DNA of 64,000 nucleotides from Daphnia carinata (taxonomy: Eukaryota > Arthropoda > Branchiopoda > Diplostraca > Daphniidae). A model generated the notes under the pieces. It ran no database searches. It was given only the letters and a program-made list of their open reading frames with translations, and was not told the DNA's origin. The position numbers and the translations under genes were made by a program. Shown one piece after another: positions 45,609-57,862 of this stretch; position 1 is the first letter of the stretch, and every line of letters starts with the position of its first letter. Location: NCBI RefSeq assembly GCF_022539665.2, contig NC_081334.1:4992424-5056423 (forward strand), read 5' to 3'.

Positions 45609-45690
45609 TGGTGTCGCGCTGTGGTAGGGCGCTGTGGTATAGCACTGAGATCATACGTCGACTGTCCGTGTTCGGTTCTTATAGACGCCA
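45609..45690 (+). tRNA. possible degenerate tRNA-like element
   Basis: The ends TGGTGTC (45609-45615) and GACGCCA (45684-45690) form a 7-bp acceptor-like stem with one G-U pair over 82 bases. A GTGTTCGGTTCT stretch is B-box-like. The T stem does not pair, so the call is weak. Confidence 0.25.
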
Positions 45691-46330
45691 TAGCTTAAAA
45701 AAAATTTTAAATATTTTTATAAATGTAAATAAAAATAATAAAATAACCCATTTTATTTATTTTAGAACAGTATTAAACCGAACACATTTTTAAAGCAATT
45801 AACCAGTGCCCGTCAAAGCCAAACAAGTTACCAGAAAAATTTTAATTGGCTATGGAAATAAAACCATCGGATTGCCCCATCATATTTGTTTAGTTAAGCA
45901 ATAAAGATATGGTTTTTTCCTAAAATAATTGTCATCGAACTTTCAACGTTATAAAGCCTCAAGAGAATCACAGCGTTTCCCAATGAACAGTGTGTTGCTC
46001 ACCTAGATAACAAAATTGTGTGAGAGGCCTCGGGTTCATCATGTCTCAACAACAAATTGTTCATCATGGTTGAACAAAATAGATTCGTAATTCCTACGTA
46101 TATATTCAAGGAACTCTCCCCAGCTTTTGCAATTGGGTCAAGTGCTTGCCAGAAATTCAGTCGGAGACTTGAGTCTTAAAAAATTCGGCGTGCGATATGT
46201 TTGGCACAGACGTTTGGAGGATCAAATGAAGTTCGTGGTGTATCCTAGTCAGTGTTACTTTCTGAAAAGCGTACCGTTCACCATTGTCCGCTTGGTGGCT
46301 CTTATTGAGGAACATTTTACTTTTGAAGTT
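45691..46330. other. loop, unassigned stretch before the right arm
   Basis: AT-rich, with no recognisable gene or repeat. It ends where similarity between the arms starts at 46331. Confidence 0.4.
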
Positions 46331-47012
46331 GCATAGAAGCGCCAAAAGCAACAGCGGTTTGGCCAAAAATCTCAAAATCCCCAGAAATCCCCAGAAAATT
46401 GAATAGGCCCTGGATAATCCCGGAAACGCTAGATTTCCATAACTGCACCCTAGATTCCAAAAATTTTCCTTAAATCCCCCTAAATAGGGTAATATCCTAG
46501 AAGTGGAATGGCTGCTACTAATGGCGTATTGGAAGCACGCAGGAAACAAACGTTAAACCCAAAGATGCAGAAATAATAAATAATAAAAAAATTTTAATCA
46601 ATTTTTCAAAATGTTATGTTTTTCGTTTTTGAATAGGCAACGCTGCAGGAGGCGTTGCTTCCTCTATGATGCATCGACCGCCAAAATGAAAGTGGCTGTG
46701 CGACGCCATGAAGATCAGTACTTTCGTCAGAGAGTGTCGTGCGGTTATTGTGCAAGGACGTTTTTCATTTAGGTGAATTTGGATATGCAGTGAGTCTCCT
46801 CGCCGGGATATTGGAGAAAAAGAACTGAAAGGGTATGTAATCTGAATAAGTATAAATGGAGTGAAGTTTGGTAAATTAAATAAAATTTTTCTTTATTGTA
46901 AAACGAATTTTTCTAGCTGTCCGTGATCGATCGTGCTCTAGGGAAAGATGTATTTCGAAGTTTGTCGTCTTAAAACCCTAGCTTTGAAGATAATGATTGC
47001 AAATCAATAAGG

Positions 47013-48033
47013 TAAGTGTTTTCTTGCATTCCTAGTGTGATTACTTTAATATGGTTTTGCCCCTTGTGTCATGAAGCTGGCCACACCCTGAAAGGCTGCC
47101 CGAATCTATTCAGTGAATTGAAGGAAGATGGAAAGCCGCATGAGCAATACATTTCGGAAGCTGTGACATATGATGAAAAGGAACTGTTTAAGGGCATCGT
47201 CTGTGGTGAACGCTTTAACAGTTTTGATAAATTCGTCCTTCAGGTAAGCCATTTCTCGAAACTGTATTTTGTGATTTTTAAATATCTATTGGGTCTGCTT
47301 TAGGTTACAGGAAAAGAAGTACATCAATACATAACACCATTCGAAGAAGCCTGCCTGCACCATCTACTACTTCAAAACATTAAAAATTCTGGCTACATAA
47401 AACCAACACCTGTTCAGAAAGCTTCAGTTGCAGGTATTCTTGCCATAAGAGATTTCATTGCTTGTGCTGTCACGGGCTCCGGCAAAACAGTAATCCAATT
47501 AATTAACACGTAGTAATTTTGAAACCTGGATGTCCTCGTACTGACGCGATTCAAAGGGGTCGGTGTGAACTGGGTAAGTTGAAGTAAAAGTAATTTTGAG
47601 TGGGCATGCCAGTAATTAGGACTACTAAAAGGTCCAATTGCATCTAAGGTATTCAACAAACCCTTTGTGATATTCGTTGATTAAGTCATCTAAAATTTAA
47701 CATTTTTTCATGCAGGCGGCGTACTTGGTACGGGTTTTGAACATTGTTAGAACAAGGTGTTGCTGCTGCGTCTCATGCCATGCAGCAAAAGCCAGAAGTT
47801 GTAATTGTCGCACCCACTCGTGAATTGGCCATTCAAATTCACCGCGAGGCATGTAAATTCTCCTACAGTTCGGTTTTAAAGTCTGTGATTATATGTGGAG
47901 AAATTGTCACGAGCCATCATCGGTCAAATCTTCAAGCTGGGTGTAATATTGTTGTCGCGACCGCGGTGCGATTCAAGGATTTTCTCGACCGTGGAATATT
48001 TGTCTTCTCGGGAGTCAGGTTTTAAATTTTGGA
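47013..48033 (+). pseudogene. vasa/DDX4-like pseudogene fragment, copy B' (right arm)
   Basis: This is the mirror of copy B. Exon-like segments are about 47016-47243 (CCHC knuckle and linker, donor GTAAGCC), 47304-47489 (Q motif and AVTGSGKT, donor GTAATC) and 47716 to about 48025 (APTRELAIQ, ending at LDEAD). The 2-base deletion after GTTTTGAACA breaks the frame near 47745, and the C-terminal helicase domain is absent. The first two segments are open and correctly spliced in principle, so a short knuckle plus Q-motif peptide could still be made. Confidence 0.88.
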
Positions 48034-50324
48034 CGAAGCTGATCTAAATCATTTGGGCATTAAGCATACCTGATTTTGAACAACACCAGAAGAAGACGAT
48101 CAGGAAACTCAAGTAATACCCAAAGCGCTGCTAGCAATGGCAAAACGATATATTGCTTAGATCAAATGAAAGATGATTGCTCAAGTACGCAGTGACAGGA
48201 AACGGCTCGGTTTACCTTGAGCTATGACAAAGATAAGATTGTAAGGTTGGTATACTCCGACGTACGGTACTGGCATGAAGTGCATAAGGAACAGTAACCT
48301 ATGCAAACCAACTTGAGCTACGCGCGTTAAGTTCCCGAGATGGCATTCCTTAATAAATCGCCAGTATGTTCCGGTATCTGACTGTTTTGGACCGTCAGAT
48401 TCTCTAATTAGTTGGCATCTACTAAATATGTTGGCGCTATCAAATACCGGGGCGAATGGCGGTTTCGTATTGAACAGCGGCTATAGAACTTGCCATGCCG
48501 AGATCAAGTTTTGTGCAAATTGTAACCAGTTTAAACGGGGGCACCAAACAGTAACATCTGTCGGGGGAAAAGTGAGGTAAGTGGATCGCCATCTAGTGGT
48601 CAGTACCACGGCTCGTAATGAGTTAAATCACATGACAATGCGACAGAAAAACGAAATAAGGATTTTAAATCACGGTATAATCCTTTTTTAACGGTTTGCA
48701 AGGAAATGATTCGGAAATGGAAATTATGTTACTGTCAATGATCAACAACCATTTGTTTAGCACTAGTAGGTAAGGAAAATCTAATTTGCATTTTGTAATT
48801 TTTTGCTAGGGTTTTGTTTAGTGAACTTGCAGTTTTTCAAGATAACTGCAAATGGTAGTCCCAAAATCAGAAGAATTTTGTCTGTCATCTTTACTACGTG
48901 AACTTTAAAAGGCCTTGTTATACCAAAGGGCGTCCAATGGAGAAATTGGGCTTCATTAACGATTCAAGTAGTTGACATTTACAACTAAATTGTTAATGTT
49001 TGAATTTTATTGTATTTTCTTTTATTCAGACTCATTGATTCTAACAGCCTGGTTGCAAACTCTTAGCCATTGCGTTGTAATGAATGTATTTATAATCCAG
49101 TCTACAACACTTACAAAATGCCAAGGTACACAGTTATGTCTACACTGAGACGTTTAATCTGACAATGTAGTTGATAATACTTCTTTTTTGCTATGTAAGA
49201 TGGCCATCAGTTGGTTCTCCAGTGTCGTCTATCCCTTTATCTTGTCTGCTTTTCCGCCTCACGATTCCATGCCGCTTAACACTAAACGCTCTAAAAATAG
49301 AATTGACGAGTTCTCTTAAAAAATTTATCCATATTTTATGTGCGACTTTCATTTTTGGTTGTATATTAAGACAAAAGATGGCGCTGATGGACGTATGTTT
49401 TTTTATGACAAGTGAATCAGCAGTGAACTGTGAAACGGGTGTCTGAGTGTTTGTTTTATGTGTTACATTCCGAAGAAAAGTATAATAAAATCTAATGGTA
49501 TGGTTCGTATTTTCGAGTTTTCATTCTTCTGTGTACTTTTGAAGTGAATCACATTAAATGGATTATTTCTGTGCAAAAATTAGTCAGGTTGTCAGCTGCC
49601 ATAGCCACAAACTTCTGCAATTTATTATTTTGCTTTCATCATGCTGCTCAATTGTTCGTTGATAGTTATAAAATTTATATTTTGGCAGTCAGAATGATAT
49701 GATATATATGATTCTGTTTTTAAGACGCAGCTCCTGAAACTTAAACTGCAAAGGATGCTGACGGTGAAGGAAGGTCATAAACAACACAAGTCAAATGTGT
49801 TGGAACATCATAATTCCATTCTGCTACTCTTTGTCCATTCGTTGTGTCCTGTCTTGTCTGAGAAACACAGCATATGTGGTTTTGCAAACGCCGAACCATC
49901 ACCATTTCCTCAGTCTTCTCATCATATCTACTGAGGAGTTCAAACGGTAAGATTTTGTGTTGAGGAGTGAGGTATTATACTTACAATTCGACAGTCAGTA
50001 TGAAATTAATGTGACTTTGCCTTTTTTTAGCCTGTGGAATTAAAACTGCAAAGAATGCTGGGCCTGAAGGATGGTCACCAATGAAACAAAACTATGGATT
50101 GCAATGTGTCGTGACATTGTTATGCTCTTGGACCACTCATCGTTTCCTGTAAGTATTAATCTGGTAAAAAGCAGCCTGCTTCTCTATGTGTCAACGGTTA
50201 ACAACCTCTATTTCAGCAGGCCGCCTTTTCATTGCTACTTTCCAGCCAACACATATCTTTCCTCCAGTCTTCGCCCGTCGCGCCTTCTTCGCCTCGCACC
50301 GTCTTCGCCTCGCACCGTCATCGC

Positions 50325-50600
50325 CTCGCCCGTCGCTTCGTCAGTGCCTCGCCCGTCGCTTCGTCATTGCCTCGCCCGTCGCTTCGTCATTGCCTCGCCC
50401 GTCGCTTCGTCATTGCCTCGCCCGTCGCTTCGTCATTGCCTCGCCCGTCGCTTCGTCATTGCCTCGCCCGTCGCTTCGTCATTGCCTCGCCCGTCGCTTC
50501 GTCATTGCCTCGCCCGTCGCTTCGTCATTGCCTCGCCCGTCGCTTCGTCATTGCCTCGCCCGTCGCTTCGTCATTGCCTCGCCCGTCGCTTCGTCATCGC
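50325..50600. repeat. 23-bp minisatellite, about 12 units, right arm
   Basis: The mirror of 38698-38955 with one more unit. The extra unit accounts for most of the coordinate offset between the arms. Confidence 0.85.
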
Positions 50601-50689
50601 CTCGTCCGTCGTCTCGTGGTCGCCTCGTCATCGCCTTTTCTTTGTGGTATCTTTGTATTTTGCAGTGTTTTTGTTGTGCTAATTAACAC

Positions 50690-51000
50690 GCTGGCTGCCA
50701 CGCCCTTTTTCTCCCCTTTTTTTTTTTAGCTTTATAGGGACGGGCCGCGCTGTTCTGCCTCATGGCCTATCTGCCATGAGGTGGAGCAGTTGCCACTGCC
50801 CAAGATTCGCCGAAAGGCGCTTAGGCAACGCACCAAAGGGACTCCCTTTTCTCGATGTGTGGTGGAGACCCGGGATGTGCGTTTCCACAACGGTCTCCAC
50901 CATTGCATCAGCCCGGACTTGTCAGCGGACAGTCCCACTTGGTCGCTATCTTTCCGATAGCGACGTAGTAAGTGTAGTTGTTAGTGGCGTGGCAGCCAGC
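50690..51000. other. 311-bp snap-back element with nested hairpins, right arm
   Basis: The mirror of 38297-38606, closed by the same 15-bp stem (50690-50704 with 50986-51000). The internal hairpins are preserved. Confidence 0.5.
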
Positions 51001-51149
51001 CTGTTAGTTAGTTATGTATGTATGTATGTCTTGTATTGTATTGTATTTGTAAATGTAAATATTAGTGGTGGATTTGAGGGAGGATGGAGGGACAATAAAA
51101 AATATATATATTTATTTCAATTGAGTTTTTATTTAGAATTACATCTATC

Positions 51150-51223
51150 AACTGTATTGAGGATCGAACCCTTAACCTTTAGCATACCAATCCAATGCTT
51201 TACTGTTACGCCAATTTCAGTGT
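51150..51223 (-). tRNA. tRNA-like element 2, right arm copy
   Basis: The mirror of 38074-38147, with the same B box GGTTCGATCC on the minus strand. Confidence 0.35.
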
Positions 51224-51309
51224 TACTAACAACAAATTTTCTTCCTAAATATCCTTGTTTATACTGCAAAGGTACATAGGCTTCAAAAATTGTATTATTT
51301 CATGTACAG

Positions 51310-51377
51310 TTCTAAATAGCTCAGTGGTAGAGCGCTAGACTGATATATAGAAGGTCTGAGGTTCGAATCCCAGGGAA
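51310..51377 (+). tRNA. tRNA-like element (Ile-GAT-like, degenerate), right arm copy
   Basis: The mirror of 37920-37987. The A box is at 51317-51327 and the perfect B box GGTTCGAATCC at 51360-51370. Confidence 0.45.
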
Positions 51378-51622
51378 ACATAATAACCAATGGAGACAAT
51401 ACTTACCATCAAAGGTGTCAAAAACAATTAAGGTAAATTGAGAAAGTTAAATAAAAAAAAAGGTGATTCATGCTATGTGTAGACACAGCGAAAACAGACA
51501 ATGAAAGAAATAAATTTTTTTTGCAAAAAATATCTTATAAAAAAAAATTTATTGACAATTCTCTGCACATTAGAACCATTTTTGCAACTTTAAAAAGGCA
51601 CAATAGCCCTTTCAAAAGTTGC

Positions 51623-51903
51623 CGTCAACCCAGGCAGGGGGAGACACTGCCTTGTTGACCCACCGGGGAGATTACCCGGTGATTGGCTAAGAGAAGCCGG
51701 AAGAAGAGCCGAAGATTTGGAACATTTTTACTGGAGCGATTAACCTTTAGTTCGGATTTGTGGGTATCCACATCGCCCTCCGTGAACACATCATCGAACG
51801 AAGCGGACCCCCACGTCCCCTTTCCGGCCAGAGCCCTCCAAACCTCGGTATATGTTATTTTTATATATACCGTACAGTAGGGGCATGACCCCCTACGGGC
51901 TTA
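51623..51903. other. hairpin-rich block 1, right arm copy
   Basis: The mirror of 37400-37680, with the same successive perfect stems, for example CGGTATAT/ATATACCG at about 51846-51872. Confidence 0.45.
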
Positions 51904-54065
51904 TTATGAGTCAAGGGGAAACGGGGCTACGGAAAGGAAGGGAGCCCAGATATGCACTTCAATTTTTGAATTTTAAATACCGTTTGGGGAATATGAATAA
52001 AGTGTAGAAATTCCATGTCTTCCCTCCAATAATCACAATTCATTCAACGTCTTGCCCCAAACCAAGAACATTTACAGAGCCAGTGTTACTTTTCACCTTT
52101 ATTAAAAAAAAAAAAACATTAACTATTTAACAGAAAATTATGTAGGTTAGATACAGTTAGCAAAAAATGCTTTGTGTTTACGTACAAGTCCCTTTCTACG
52201 AAGATGAATTTAGGCTTTGAAAGGTTATTTCAAACTGCAACTTCAGAAAAACTATCTAACTCTTGATCACCAAATATATCCAAGTTTTCCTGTGCCCTAG
52301 AAAAGTTCTCGTGTTTAATAAAAATGTTAGTGCAATTCTAGATAAATCTCCTACCACGTTGGAAATGACTTTTTTCCATCAAGCTGGTGCCAACATCAGT
52401 TCTTTAACTACAGCATATTAAACAAAACCTGGAAACAAAGCAGAACTTTTCAATAAGCTATTAACGGTGTGGTATGCTGCACAACAGGTTTTCACCAAGA
52501 TTTTGTGCTTTTACCTTTTAGAATTCAAGTGCACGTTGGTAACCATCCTAAGGAGAAAAACGATTGTGACAATATGGCACACTTTGCGATATCCTGGGAT
52601 TCGGCAAAACATTTCCAATTCGCGAGGCAACCAAACTCGATATAGCCCCCTGACAACGAACAAATTGACAGTTCAGTAGAGTACTCAGTAGCAAGCAATT
52701 CCTCCGCTAGATGTCTTCTAAATATAGGTGCTTTAAAAAATAAACAACTTCTGGTTTCATGGTCACAAAAAATACTTGTTGCTAATATGTTCGTTTTTGT
52801 TTCTGCAAGTGTGAATAGAGTCAATGTCAAGTGATCCATGGCTATAAGGATAGGAGGTATTAAAAGTCCTAAAATAAATGTTTTATAGTATTAACCTAGA
52901 GAAAAAAGTTAACAATAGAATGGGCAACATTACCAACTAATCACCAGACAAGGAAAAAAAAATTCTTCGAAGCAACTACAAAGCTGCCAAATTGTACTGC
53001 TCCTATTTGGGATAACAATGTATGAAAGGTAGTGACAGCAAACAGATTTATTGTTGCTTTGTTTCTAACCTAACCTTAAAATGCAAACCTCCCCTTTTCG
53101 ATGAAAATGGAATTTTCTGTCCTACTTGTTTCTGTCGTGGACTGTGGGATCCATCGTTACAAAACTCTACATCAGCAACAATCTTTTCTCAGTGCTCAGG
53201 ATCTGCAATGCCGTGAATGAAAATTTTTTTATTAAAAATAATTTAAAAAGTTGTTGTAACACCAAGCCTTATTGAACGACTTGCCTAACCAAGGAAATGA
53301 ACCACAATGTTTGTCTCCACAATCCTGACATGATTGAAATGACAAGCTTTGTTTTATTTTCATTAATTCTAATTTTAAAAAAAAGTACAAAGCCTGACTG
53401 CACGGTTGAGCAGTTTGGCTTGATGCCTTTTTTTAAAAAGAAGTAAGGAAGCAATAACCAATATCTCAATGTGCCTGTCATGCTTACTGTTAAGGACACA
53501 AGTTACAGTCCATGATGACAAGCAGATAAACTATTCTTGCGTTCATGGTATGAGATGAAACTAATGGCAAAGAATAATGCAATAGTGGAATGTGGAAGAA
53601 CGATATTACCACACATTTATGATCCTTCTTATGGCCATCTGGCACAGAGATGAGAGAATGAGGGCCAAGGCACCACAATGTCTTGTTCACAACTTGTAAT
53701 ATTCTCTAAAATTTAGAAAGGAACAAACGATGACTCAGCATGAAAAGAATTAGTTCTTATAGTTTCTTCTTAATAATGTACCATTCATTATGTAATTTGA
53801 AAAGGAGTTTCAAATATCGCTAGGTATTCTCAAATTAAAGTTTCTTGTGGAACAATGTTTTTGTTAGAATTAGAATCAATGTCTTTGGTTAACAATGTTT
53901 TCTTGACGAAACATTCACTCAAGTATTACTTTACCATTGCTGCCTGATGTGCCCAATATTTCGCCCGTCAGATGCACAACACATGTTTCATACACGACAA
54001 CGAACTAGCTAATGGCGACTGATGGCGGTTAACAAAACTCAAACAACGTTGCCACATATTTCAAA
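51904..54065. other. right arm, unassigned stretch
   Basis: The mirror of the unassigned left-arm stretch 35240-37390; no gene recognised. A small indel near 52724 and a longer A run near 52106 distinguish it from the left arm. Confidence 0.4.
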
Positions 54066-54455
54066 ATGGGCGGCGAATTCAATTTAAGACGCGACTTTTT
54101 AGTTTTCTCTCGCACAGGAAGATACTATGCAAAAACCAAATTAAAACAAGGAGATGGCTGGTTGTCTTTCGGGTTTACAATGGTAAGTTTTGTATTGTTG
54201 GGAAAGATAAATTCGTGTTGCGGCTCTCGTGCAGTAGGTCCACCAACATCAGTAACACACACACACAAATCCGTGCCAATTGTGAAATACTTAACCAACC
54301 GTACCAAAATATGTATTTTTTCAAAATTATTGGGCGTCGCTCAGAATGAAAATTGGAAACAAAATTTAAAGAACAAAAATTATAATCAAGTGAGCCTCAA
54401 CGCATGGATAGGAACACGTAATGAGGTCAACTTGGGGAAAGAGGTACAGCAGTGA
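54066..54455 (+). CDS. uncharacterised 129-residue ORF, right arm copy
   Basis: The inverted copy of 34850-35239 with the same translation (MGGEFNLRRDF...). The ATG at 54066 and the GTAAGT after FGFTM are preserved. Confidence 0.35.
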   Translation: MGGEFNLRRDFLVFSRTGRYYAKTKLKQGDGWLSFGFTMVSFVLLGKINSCCGSRAVGPPTSVTHTHKSVPIVKYLTNRTKICIFSKLLGVAQNENWKQNLKNKNYNQVSLNAWIGTRNEVNLGKEVQQ

Positions 54456-54631
54456 ACCCAAAAGCAGAATAGAATCGGATATGTGAACCAATTATTCAAT
54501 CGGTAAAAATTATGAGTAAAACAAAATAAAAATAAAATAGGTAATTCATTGATGGGTCTTGCTGTTAGATGTTTCTAGTACGTCGAGGTGATGGTGGCGA
54601 TGGGGTATCCTCCTTAACAAGCTCAAGTTCG

Positions 54632-55177
54632 CTAGTTGTTTTCTTGCCACCACGTGTCCCGTTTCATGGCCGGCACGGCTGGAGATTCATCCGCCTTTGT
54701 TGAGGCAGATGCTACCGAGCCCTTCTTTTGTCGTGAACGTTTGGCGGCCGGTGCTTTCTCTTCCTCTTCTTTGGCTGTAGCGGCCAAAGTCTCAATGTCG
54801 GGTTCGCGTTCCAGCTGGACAGAGACTTTCTTCTCGGCCGGTGAAGCCGTCTTCCGCGCCGAACGGGTGGATCTGACTGGCGAATGCGCCGTTTCGGCCA
54901 CGTCAAGATGAACTTTGAGGGCACCCTTTGCGCAAGTAGATCGTCCACTTTTGACGGATGTGACTGGCGATCCATCGTTCGCCTCCGGCTCATCTGGCAC
55001 GTGATTGGCGTGGATGTCGGCAGCGTGTCCTTTGCCTTCATGTAACATTTCTACATCCAATCCAGCAACGTATTTATTGGCTTTCGTTTCACCACGACAC
55101 CTTTTGCCTTCCGGCGCTTCCTTCTCCGGAACGGAGACACGTTTGACAGCACCTCGACGTGTTGTTTTCTTCGGCAC
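54632..55177 (-). CDS. basic Ser/Thr/Lys-rich ORF, right arm copy
   Basis: The inverted copy of 34128-34673, identical over all 181 residues, with the same terminal frameshift-like end. It again abuts the vasa copy in its arm. Confidence 0.5.
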   Translation of the reverse strand: MPKKTTRRGAVKRVSVPEKEAPEGKRCRGETKANKYVAGLDVEMLHEGKGHAADIHANHVPDEPEANDGSPVTSVKSGRSTCAKGALKVHLDVAETAHSPVRSTRSARKTASPAEKKVSVQLEREPDIETLAATAKEEEEKAPAAKRSRQKKGSVASASTKADESPAVPAMKRDTWWQENN

Positions 55178-55316
55178 TTCGACATCGGCTTTTATTGTTC
55201 ATCTATAATAAGACAGTAAAACACCATTAGGCATAAAAACTCTTAATTCATATATATATTTCATACCTTACATGATTCGTGAGTTGATTGCTAGCATATT
55301 CTTCTGACAGAAGCTT

Positions 55317-57207
55317 CGGAAGAGACATTTACGATTTTCGTTTACGCTCACCATGGATGCTGGTAGACTAGACATTTAAAGTTAAGATACTTTGCCCAAT
55401 TCCAACAGTTTTGATTCTTACTTGTAAGTTGTTATTGCACGAGAATGCAGCGACGAAATCCGCCGTCTTTTTGCTGTCGACAAAAACCGATAGTCTTGGC
55501 ATCACCGAGATCTTGTAAAACTTCAATCAGCTTAGATCTCTTATCTCTTTTCGAGCACTGAAAAAAAAAACAGCTGTTTAACATCCGGATTGGTGCCACC
55601 GACAATGCCTGTTGTGACGAATATGTAGTCTTCCATGTACATCGCAGCCAGCGCTTGTACTTCATCTGGGAATGTAGCCGAAAACATACAAACACGACGG
55701 ATGCCCTACAGAGAAACAAATAGTATTACATCAGTCAAATCTCATACTCAAAAGCAATGGGACATACTTTCGGATGCGTCGTTGGATGATTGACAATTTT
55801 TTCAACATTGAGGCCGAAACCCGTATCAAGCATTCGATCAGCTTCGTCCAAATTTAAAACCTGACTCACGAGAAGTCAAATACTCCACGGTCGAGAAAAT
55901 CCTCGAATCGCCCCGCGGTCGCGACAAAAATATTGCACCCAGCTTGAAGATTTGACCGCTGATGGCTCGTGAGAGTTCCTCCATATATAACCACAGACTT
56001 TAAAACCGAAGTGTAGAAGAATTTACACGCCTCGCGGTGAATTTGAATGGCCAATTCACGAGTGGGTGCGACAATTACAACTTCTAGCTTTTGCTCCATG
56101 GCATGAGACGCACCAGCAACACCTTGTTCTAACAATATGTTCAAAACCGGTACCAAGTACGCCGCCTGCATGAAAAAATGTAAAATTTTAGATGACTTAA
56201 TCAACGAATATCACGAAGGGTTTGTTGAGTATCTTAGATGCAATTGGACCTTTTAGTAGTCGCAATCACCGGCGTGCCCACTCAAAATTACTTTTACTTC
56301 AACTTACCCATTTCATACTGACCCATTCGAATCAAGTCAGTACGAGGGCATCAAGGTTTCAAAATTACACAGCGTTAATTAATTGGATTACCGTTTTTCC
56401 GGAGCCCGTGACAGCACAAGCAATTAAATCTCTTATGGCAAGAATACCTGCAACTGAAGCTTTCTTAACAGGTGTTGGTTTTATGTAGCCAGAATTTTTA
56501 ATGTTTTGAAGTAGTAGATGGTGCAGGCAGGCTTCTTCGAAAGATATTATGTATTGAGGTACATCTTTTCCTGTAGCCTAAAGCAAACCCAATAGGTATT
56601 TAAAAAAAAATACAGTATCGAGAAATGGCTTACACTGGGGACGACTTTATCAAAATTGTTAAAGCATTCCCACACAGACGATGCCCTTAAACAGTTCCTT
56701 TTCATCACATGTCACAGCTTCCGGAATGTATTGCTCATGTGGCTTTCCATCTTCCGTCAATTCAATGAAGAGATTCGGGCAGCCTTTCGAGGTGTGGCCA
56801 GCTTCACCACCCTAGGAGTAAAACAATGAACACTGGAACATAAAATATTTTTGTGAAGATACAATTAATGTTTAAAGTGTAACAGTTGCTGCCACCAATG
56901 CTTCCTCCTTGAGGAAAATCCCTTGCTACATTGCCCTCTTCTTCGTTAAAAATGAGCTCTAAAAATGATGTTCTTTTTGTTTTTCGTTTATCTCATGGCA
57001 GGTACGACTTCCACCACCAACGCGACCCTCTTATGGGCAATCCTTCGAGGAATGTCCCCCTTCTCCATACTATAAAAAGCACCAAGAAGTTTAAGTTCGA
57101 ACACATGTTTCGATATTTTCATCTTACTTTGTGACGTCAACGGACCACTACCACCGCCCTCACCAGCTTGTGGACACTCTGGCAAAATTTCCTTCACACT
57201 GTTAAAC
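55317..57207 (-). pseudogene. vasa/DDX4-like DEAD-box helicase pseudogene, copy A' (right arm)
   Basis: The mirror of copy A. It has the same knuckle relics, APTRELAIQIHREACKF (in 55866-56204), LDEADRML, SATFPDEVQ and GGTNPDVKQ segments, and the same disabling changes as far as checked: the stop after the first knuckle, the TGA after GVFDFS and a frameshift in the run of T before the QCSKRDKRSK segment (A run on the plus strand near 55561). Shared lesions show that copy A was already broken when the arms were duplicated or last homogenised. Confidence 0.88.
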
Positions 57208-57486
57208 AAAACCATAGTTTAAAGTCATCACACTAGGAATAAAAGATAACACTTACCTTGTGACCCGGGATAGAAAAAATGTAGATCAGAATTAAACAAA
57301 TTAGATTATATAGAGGTCAAGAAGTAAAATCTAGCGAGGACGGTCTATCTAGCGAATAAAGGTAGACAGCAGACAACACGCGTTAAGCCAATCTGGGCGC
57401 TGGAGGTATTGCGCGTTGACAGGCCCTGATTGTAGTAGGCCATGGTTTGATGCAATCTATGGCAATCCGTTTTTTCCCCAAAGAAA

Positions 57487-57580
57487 AAAAAAATATCGGC
57501 CTTTTTTTAAATATATTTCACTTCTATCGCCATCTAACGGTCGGTAGTAGTAAAAGAGACAGAAAGGCCGATATTTTTTT
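57487..57580 (-). mobile_element. foldback (MITE-like) element, right arm copy
   Basis: The mirror of 31727-31820, with AAATATCGGCC and GGCCGATATTT ends. Confidence 0.5.
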
Positions 57581-57862
57581 GCCTTCTCACTTTTTTTCGC
57601 TCGTGAGAAGGCTATTGCCTTCTCAAAAAATGATTTTTGTTGAATTCCAAGAGATTCCGTTTTTCGGCGATTTCACAAAAGTGGGAAGGCTATAGCCTTC
57701 TCACTTTTTCATTTTTGGCCAAATTTCAAATTTGGCATAAAATACATGATTTCGATTCAAAATTAACTGCTGATCACGGAAATCAAGTTTATTTTTCAAT
57801 TGCCGTTATAGTTTTTGAATGAAACGTAAAAAACACAAGGCCGGGCTTATTTTGTCGGGCTT

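Larger units (their letters stand above)
46331..57862 (-). repeat. right arm of the 26.4-kb palindrome (11.5 kb)
   Basis: This is the inverted copy of 31447-42943. It starts at GCATAGAAGCGCC (46331) and ends at GTCGGGCTT (57862), where similarity to the left side stops sharply. The flanks differ completely (CD36-2 on the left, LRP4 on the right) and the loop is unique, so the arms are not a simple assembly fold-over of one flank. Confidence 0.95.

Noticed and set aside
31447-57862. Palindrome as a simple missed-adapter or fold-over assembly error
   Set aside because: The loop is 3.4 kb of unique sequence, the arms carry independent substitutions and a different minisatellite count, and the flanks differ. 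It cannot be fully excluded without reads.
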